NCBI RefSeq assembly: GCF_020711235.1 | Contig: NZ_JAJFAV010000007.1 | Span: 62,001-126,000, forward strand | Reading direction: 5' to 3' | Length of the DNA stretch: 64,000 nt | DNA from: Hymenobacter sp. 15J16-1T3B | GTDB lineage: Bacteria; Bacteroidota; Bacteroidia; Cytophagales; Hymenobacteraceae | In this document: one piece after another, positions 61,629 to 64,000 of the stretch | Layout of the letters: every line of letters starts with the position of its first letter | Position numbering within the stretch: the stretch's first letter is position 1 | Position numbers and translations under genes: made by a program | The notes under the pieces: generated by a model | What the model was told of the DNA's origin: nothing | The model's database searches: none | What the model saw: only the letters and a program-made list of their open reading frames with translations

Positions 61629-61681
61629 GCGAGAAAAGGGCGCGACGGGTGAGGAAAGCGCCGGCGCGGGGGCCGGCCGTG

Positions 61682-61731
61682 GGCGCCCCGGCCGCCCGGC
61701 TGCCGCAGCAGCCGGCGCGGGCCGGGGCGCC
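61682..61731 (-). terminator. Hairpin inside the gene cluster
   Basis: GGCGCCCCGGCC pairs with GGCCGGGGCGCC; a second stem (CCGGCTG with CAGCCGG) lies inside. It sits in the 114-base gap after the first large gene and before the prenyltransferase-like gene. It could cut expression of the six downstream genes relative to the first, or act as a stable mRNA end. No T-run. Confidence 0.5.
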
Positions 61732-61742
61732 GCCGGGGTGGG

Positions 61743-64000
61743 TTAGGCCTCCACGTCGGCCGCGCGGGCGGCGCGGGCGGCGGGCGCCGCGGGGGCTTCG
61801 GCGGCCGATTTGGGCAGCGTCAGCTGGGTGCCCTGCACGGTGCCGGCGGCCGTTTTGGTGCCGCCGTTGTACACGTAGTCGGCTTCCCAGTCGAATTCCA
61901 GGCCCGTGTAGCCCACCGGCAGGTTCGGCACCTGGAAATAGGCCGAGTACGACTTCTGCTGCACCGCGTCCAGGCCGATGGCCTGCTGGTCGATGCTGTC
62001 TTCGTAAGTGGTTTTGGTGCCGGCTTTGGCCGTGCCCGGCTCCGTGTACCGCACCGCCGTGATGCGCACGTTGATCAGGTTCAGCTCGTTCCAGTCCACA
62101 ATGGTCGGGTCGGCCCCGATCATCACAAAGGTCTGGGTGGCCGTTAGCACGAAGAAGGTGGCGTTCTGCGGGTTGAAGTTGAAGGGCCCGATGTTGATCT
62201 GCTTCATCTTCTTGGTCAGCACCGAGGCCGTAATCTGCAGCGGGGCCAGCTTGGAGTTGGCAAACAGGTTCACGTCCTGCTCGCTCGGGTCCGGGTCGTC
62301 CTCCACGGCCAGGCCGCGGGCGGCCACGCCGTTGGTCTTGGCCTGGGGCTGGTCGACGGGCGCGGCGTAGCGGGCGGTTTGCACTTCCCACTGCGGCGCG
62401 CCCAGCTCGCCGGCCGCAAAGTCGGTGGCGCTGGCCAGCGGGGCCGTGGCGAGCAGGTTGTCGAAGTCATCGGCCACGCCGCGGGCGGCCCCACCGCCGG
62501 TTTTGGGCGCCGGGAAGACGAGCTGAATCGGGCTCTTGGCCGTGGGCCGGGGCAGCTTTTCGCTGGCCGGGATGTTCGGGAAGTACGGATCCTCGGTGTA
62601 GTAGATGTTCACGCGGGCCTTGTACACGCCCGTCATGTCCACCACCACCGACACCGACTGCGCGAGGTCGGGCTCGGCCAGGCGCACCCACTGCCCGTTC
62701 TGCGACTTGGCGTCGGAGGTGTAGGGGTTGGCCTTGGCCTCGGGCTTGAAGATGTAGGTGATGGTGTAGGTGTAGTCCGTCTCGATGGGCGCCGCCGTCA
62801 GGCTCGACACCACGTGCGAGGTGTTTTCCGCGTCGAGGGTGAAGGGCAGCAGCACCGGCGGGGCCTGCGGAATGTCGAACACGAAGTTGACGATGAGCTT
62901 GTCGACCAGCGAAGCCGATTCGCTGTTGCCGAAGAAGATGCTCGCGTCGAAGGTCACGTTCAGAATGCCGATGTCGGCCAGCGTGATGGTGTAGTTCGTC
63001 GCGTCGATGTCCTCGGCGGTGCCCGTCACCGTGGGCTGGGCGGAGTCCTCGTACACCGCGCTGTACTCCAGCGTGTACACGCCACCGGCCAGCTCGTCCC
63101 AGTCGGCCTCCCAGGTGTAGGGCGTGTTGTCGGTGAAGGTGTGGGTGCGGTCGGCCTTGTCGTTGAGCGTGGGGTACTTGATGGTGACTTCCAGGCGCTT
63201 GAGCTTCTGCTTGTCGCTCATGTACACGCTGTCCTTGTCGGGCTCGATGCTCGGGTTGAGCGACTGTTCGCTGCCCACGAAGTTGCACTTGGGCGTCACC
63301 TGCGTCACAAATTTGCGCTTGTCCACCACGGGTTCCAAGGATTCAATCTGCGCCACGGTCAGGCCCAGATCGGCAAAGCTGGGCAGCACCGTCTGGGGCA
63401 TGAGCCGCCACAGAATGGTTTGATTCTCTTCGTACGTTTCCTTGAACGAAGATATCTGCGAGGCGCTGAACGACTGCGTGCCCCCGGCGCTGTTTTGCAG
63501 GGCCAGGGCCGCCTTCACGGCATCGGCCACCCGCGCTTCCACCACCGACTGCCCCCAGGCGCGCAGGCTCTGCATCAGCGCCTCGGGCACGTTGGGGTTG
63601 ATTTTGTCGACCACAATCTTGGCCGCGTTCGAGGCCGTGAGCTGCTTGCTGATGTCGTAGGTGTAGGTCGACGACGAGGCCCAGTGCGTGTGCTCGTGCG
63701 AGGTCACCTGGTACTGCAGGGCAATGCTGGAGTCGAACGACACGGCCACTTTCACGGCGGGCATCAGCGAGGGCACCTGAATGGCGTACTGCACCTCGAA
63801 GGGGCTGCCGCCCTGCTTGCCGAGCACCTGCTTGAAGGTCTTCATCTGGTCCGCGTCGAGCGGCAGCTGGAAGATGGCGCCGTTGCTGCCGAAGTCGGTG
63901 CCGGCGGCCTGCATGCCGGTGGTGCCGCCCTGCCCGTCCGGGTAGGTTAGGTTCACGATGGTGCCCGGCTGGAAGGGCAGGGTCAGGAAGCGCGGCTTCA
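61743..64000 (-). CDS. Large beta-rich protein, N-terminus outside the window
   Basis: At least 752 visible residues; the frame runs off the right edge with KPRFLTLPFQPGTIVNLTYP, so the start is beyond 64000 and a GTG at 63956 is not the true start. Numbered from that GTG, residues 24-82 align with the 207-residue gene at 59134. Residues about 160-300 (SSFKETYEENQTILWRL and a beta-sandwich with TFTDNTPYTWEADWDEL) align with the C-terminus of the 1515-residue gene at 52437 (QSFSNTYELNQNVNWFIEP). Two further beta domains follow (VLLPFTLDAENTSHVV; LAPLQITASVLTKKM). The end is Ala/Arg-rich. Function unknown; it appears to be the first or an early gene of the cluster. Confidence 0.8.
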   Translation of the reverse strand, partial: KPRFLTLPFQPGTIVNLTYPDGQGGTTGMQAAGTDFGSNGAIFQLPLDADQMKTFKQVLGKQGGSPFEVQYAIQVPSLMPAVKVAVSFDSSIALQYQVTSHEHTHWASSSTYTYDISKQLTASNAAKIVVDKINPNVPEALMQSLRAWGQSVVEARVADAVKAALALQNSAGGTQSFSASQISSFKETYEENQTILWRLMPQTVLPSFADLGLTVAQIESLEPVVDKRKFVTQVTPKCNFVGSEQSLNPSIEPDKDSVYMSDKQKLKRLEVTIKYPTLNDKADRTHTFTDNTPYTWEADWDELAGGVYTLEYSAVYEDSAQPTVTGTAEDIDATNYTITLADIGILNVTFDASIFFGNSESASLVDKLIVNFVFDIPQAPPVLLPFTLDAENTSHVVSSLTAAPIETDYTYTITYIFKPEAKANPYTSDAKSQNGQWVRLAEPDLAQSVSVVVDMTGVYKARVNIYYTEDPYFPNIPASEKLPRPTAKSPIQLVFPAPKTGGGAARGVADDFDNLLATAPLASATDFAAGELGAPQWEVQTARYAAPVDQPQAKTNGVAARGLAVEDDPDPSEQDVNLFANSKLAPLQITASVLTKKMKQINIGPFNFNPQNATFFVLTATQTFVMIGADPTIVDWNELNLINVRITAVRYTEPGTAKAGTKTTYEDSIDQQAIGLDAVQQKSYSAYFQVPNLPVGYTGLEFDWEADYVYNGGTKTAAGTVQGTQLTLPKSAAEAPAAPAARAARAADVEA

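Noticed and set aside
52437-64000. Interpretation of the cluster as a phage tail or contractile injection system
   Set aside because: No sheath, tube, baseplate, spike or AAA+ ATPase gene is seen, and the EEP, toroid and DMATS-like proteins do not fit such systems.
1-64000. tRNA, rRNA, CRISPR arrays, insertion sequences and attachment sites
   Set aside because: The gaps were read for T-loop motifs, regular direct repeats and transposase genes; none was found.

Overview
The window reads as chromosome of a GC-rich member of the Bacteroidota, most likely Hymenobacter or a close relative (Cytophagales). The grounds are: an OmpA protein with PD40 repeats, LytS/LytTR and NarL-type two-component pairs, a carboxypeptidase-regulatory/beta-barrel outer-membrane receptor, GH92 and PL1 carbohydrate enzymes, many lipoproteins, a genome-wide-type family of palindromic intergenic repeats, and promoter boxes of the Bacteroidota type (TTTG about 18 bases before TATCTTTG). 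Because GC is high, long antisense frames lie opposite nearly every gene; they were left out. No rRNA, tRNA, CRISPR array, transposase or prophage was recognised.

Layout. 1-10 kb: DUF6929-type protein, ricin/PD40/OmpA cell-wall protein, NarL-type regulator, small Tudor-like DUF2945 protein, APC permease, Spy/CpxP-like protein, metallo-beta-lactamase/rhodanese enzyme, MOSC protein. 10-26 kb: SbcD and SbcC (separated by a palindromic repeat), DUF6687-like protein, HNH protein, thioredoxin, TPR lipoprotein, dihydrolipoyl dehydrogenase, two low-complexity proteins, SNF2-family helicase. 26-44 kb: outer-membrane receptor, GH2-clan glycosidase, pectate lyase, GNATs, WYL regulator with a VOC protein, a patch of AT-richer unknown secreted proteins, GH92 mannosidase, methyltransferase, cupin and NTF2-like proteins. 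44-52 kb: acyltransferase, LytS/LytTR pair, lactonase-type beta-propeller, then an unknown protein, a membrane protein and a NarL-type kinase/regulator pair.

52.4 kb to the window end holds the most unusual region: a compact minus-strand run of seven genes that continues past the edge. In transcription order these are: a large beta-rich protein (N-terminus outside the window), a protein resembling ABBA/DMATS prenyltransferases, an alpha/alpha-toroid protein with a DxDD motif, a 207-residue protein sharing a module with the first gene, an endonuclease/exonuclease/phosphatase (EEP) fold protein with its catalytic motifs, a second EEP protein in which those motifs are replaced, and a 1515-residue beta-rich protein (DUF6603-like) that shares a C-terminal module with the first gene. 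None has an evident signal peptide. I know of no described system with this composition. A specialised-metabolite or conflict function is inference only.

Five dyad-type repeats, at least three of them clearly one family, sit between genes at 11.6, 26.1, 45.4, 49.1 and 52.2 kb.
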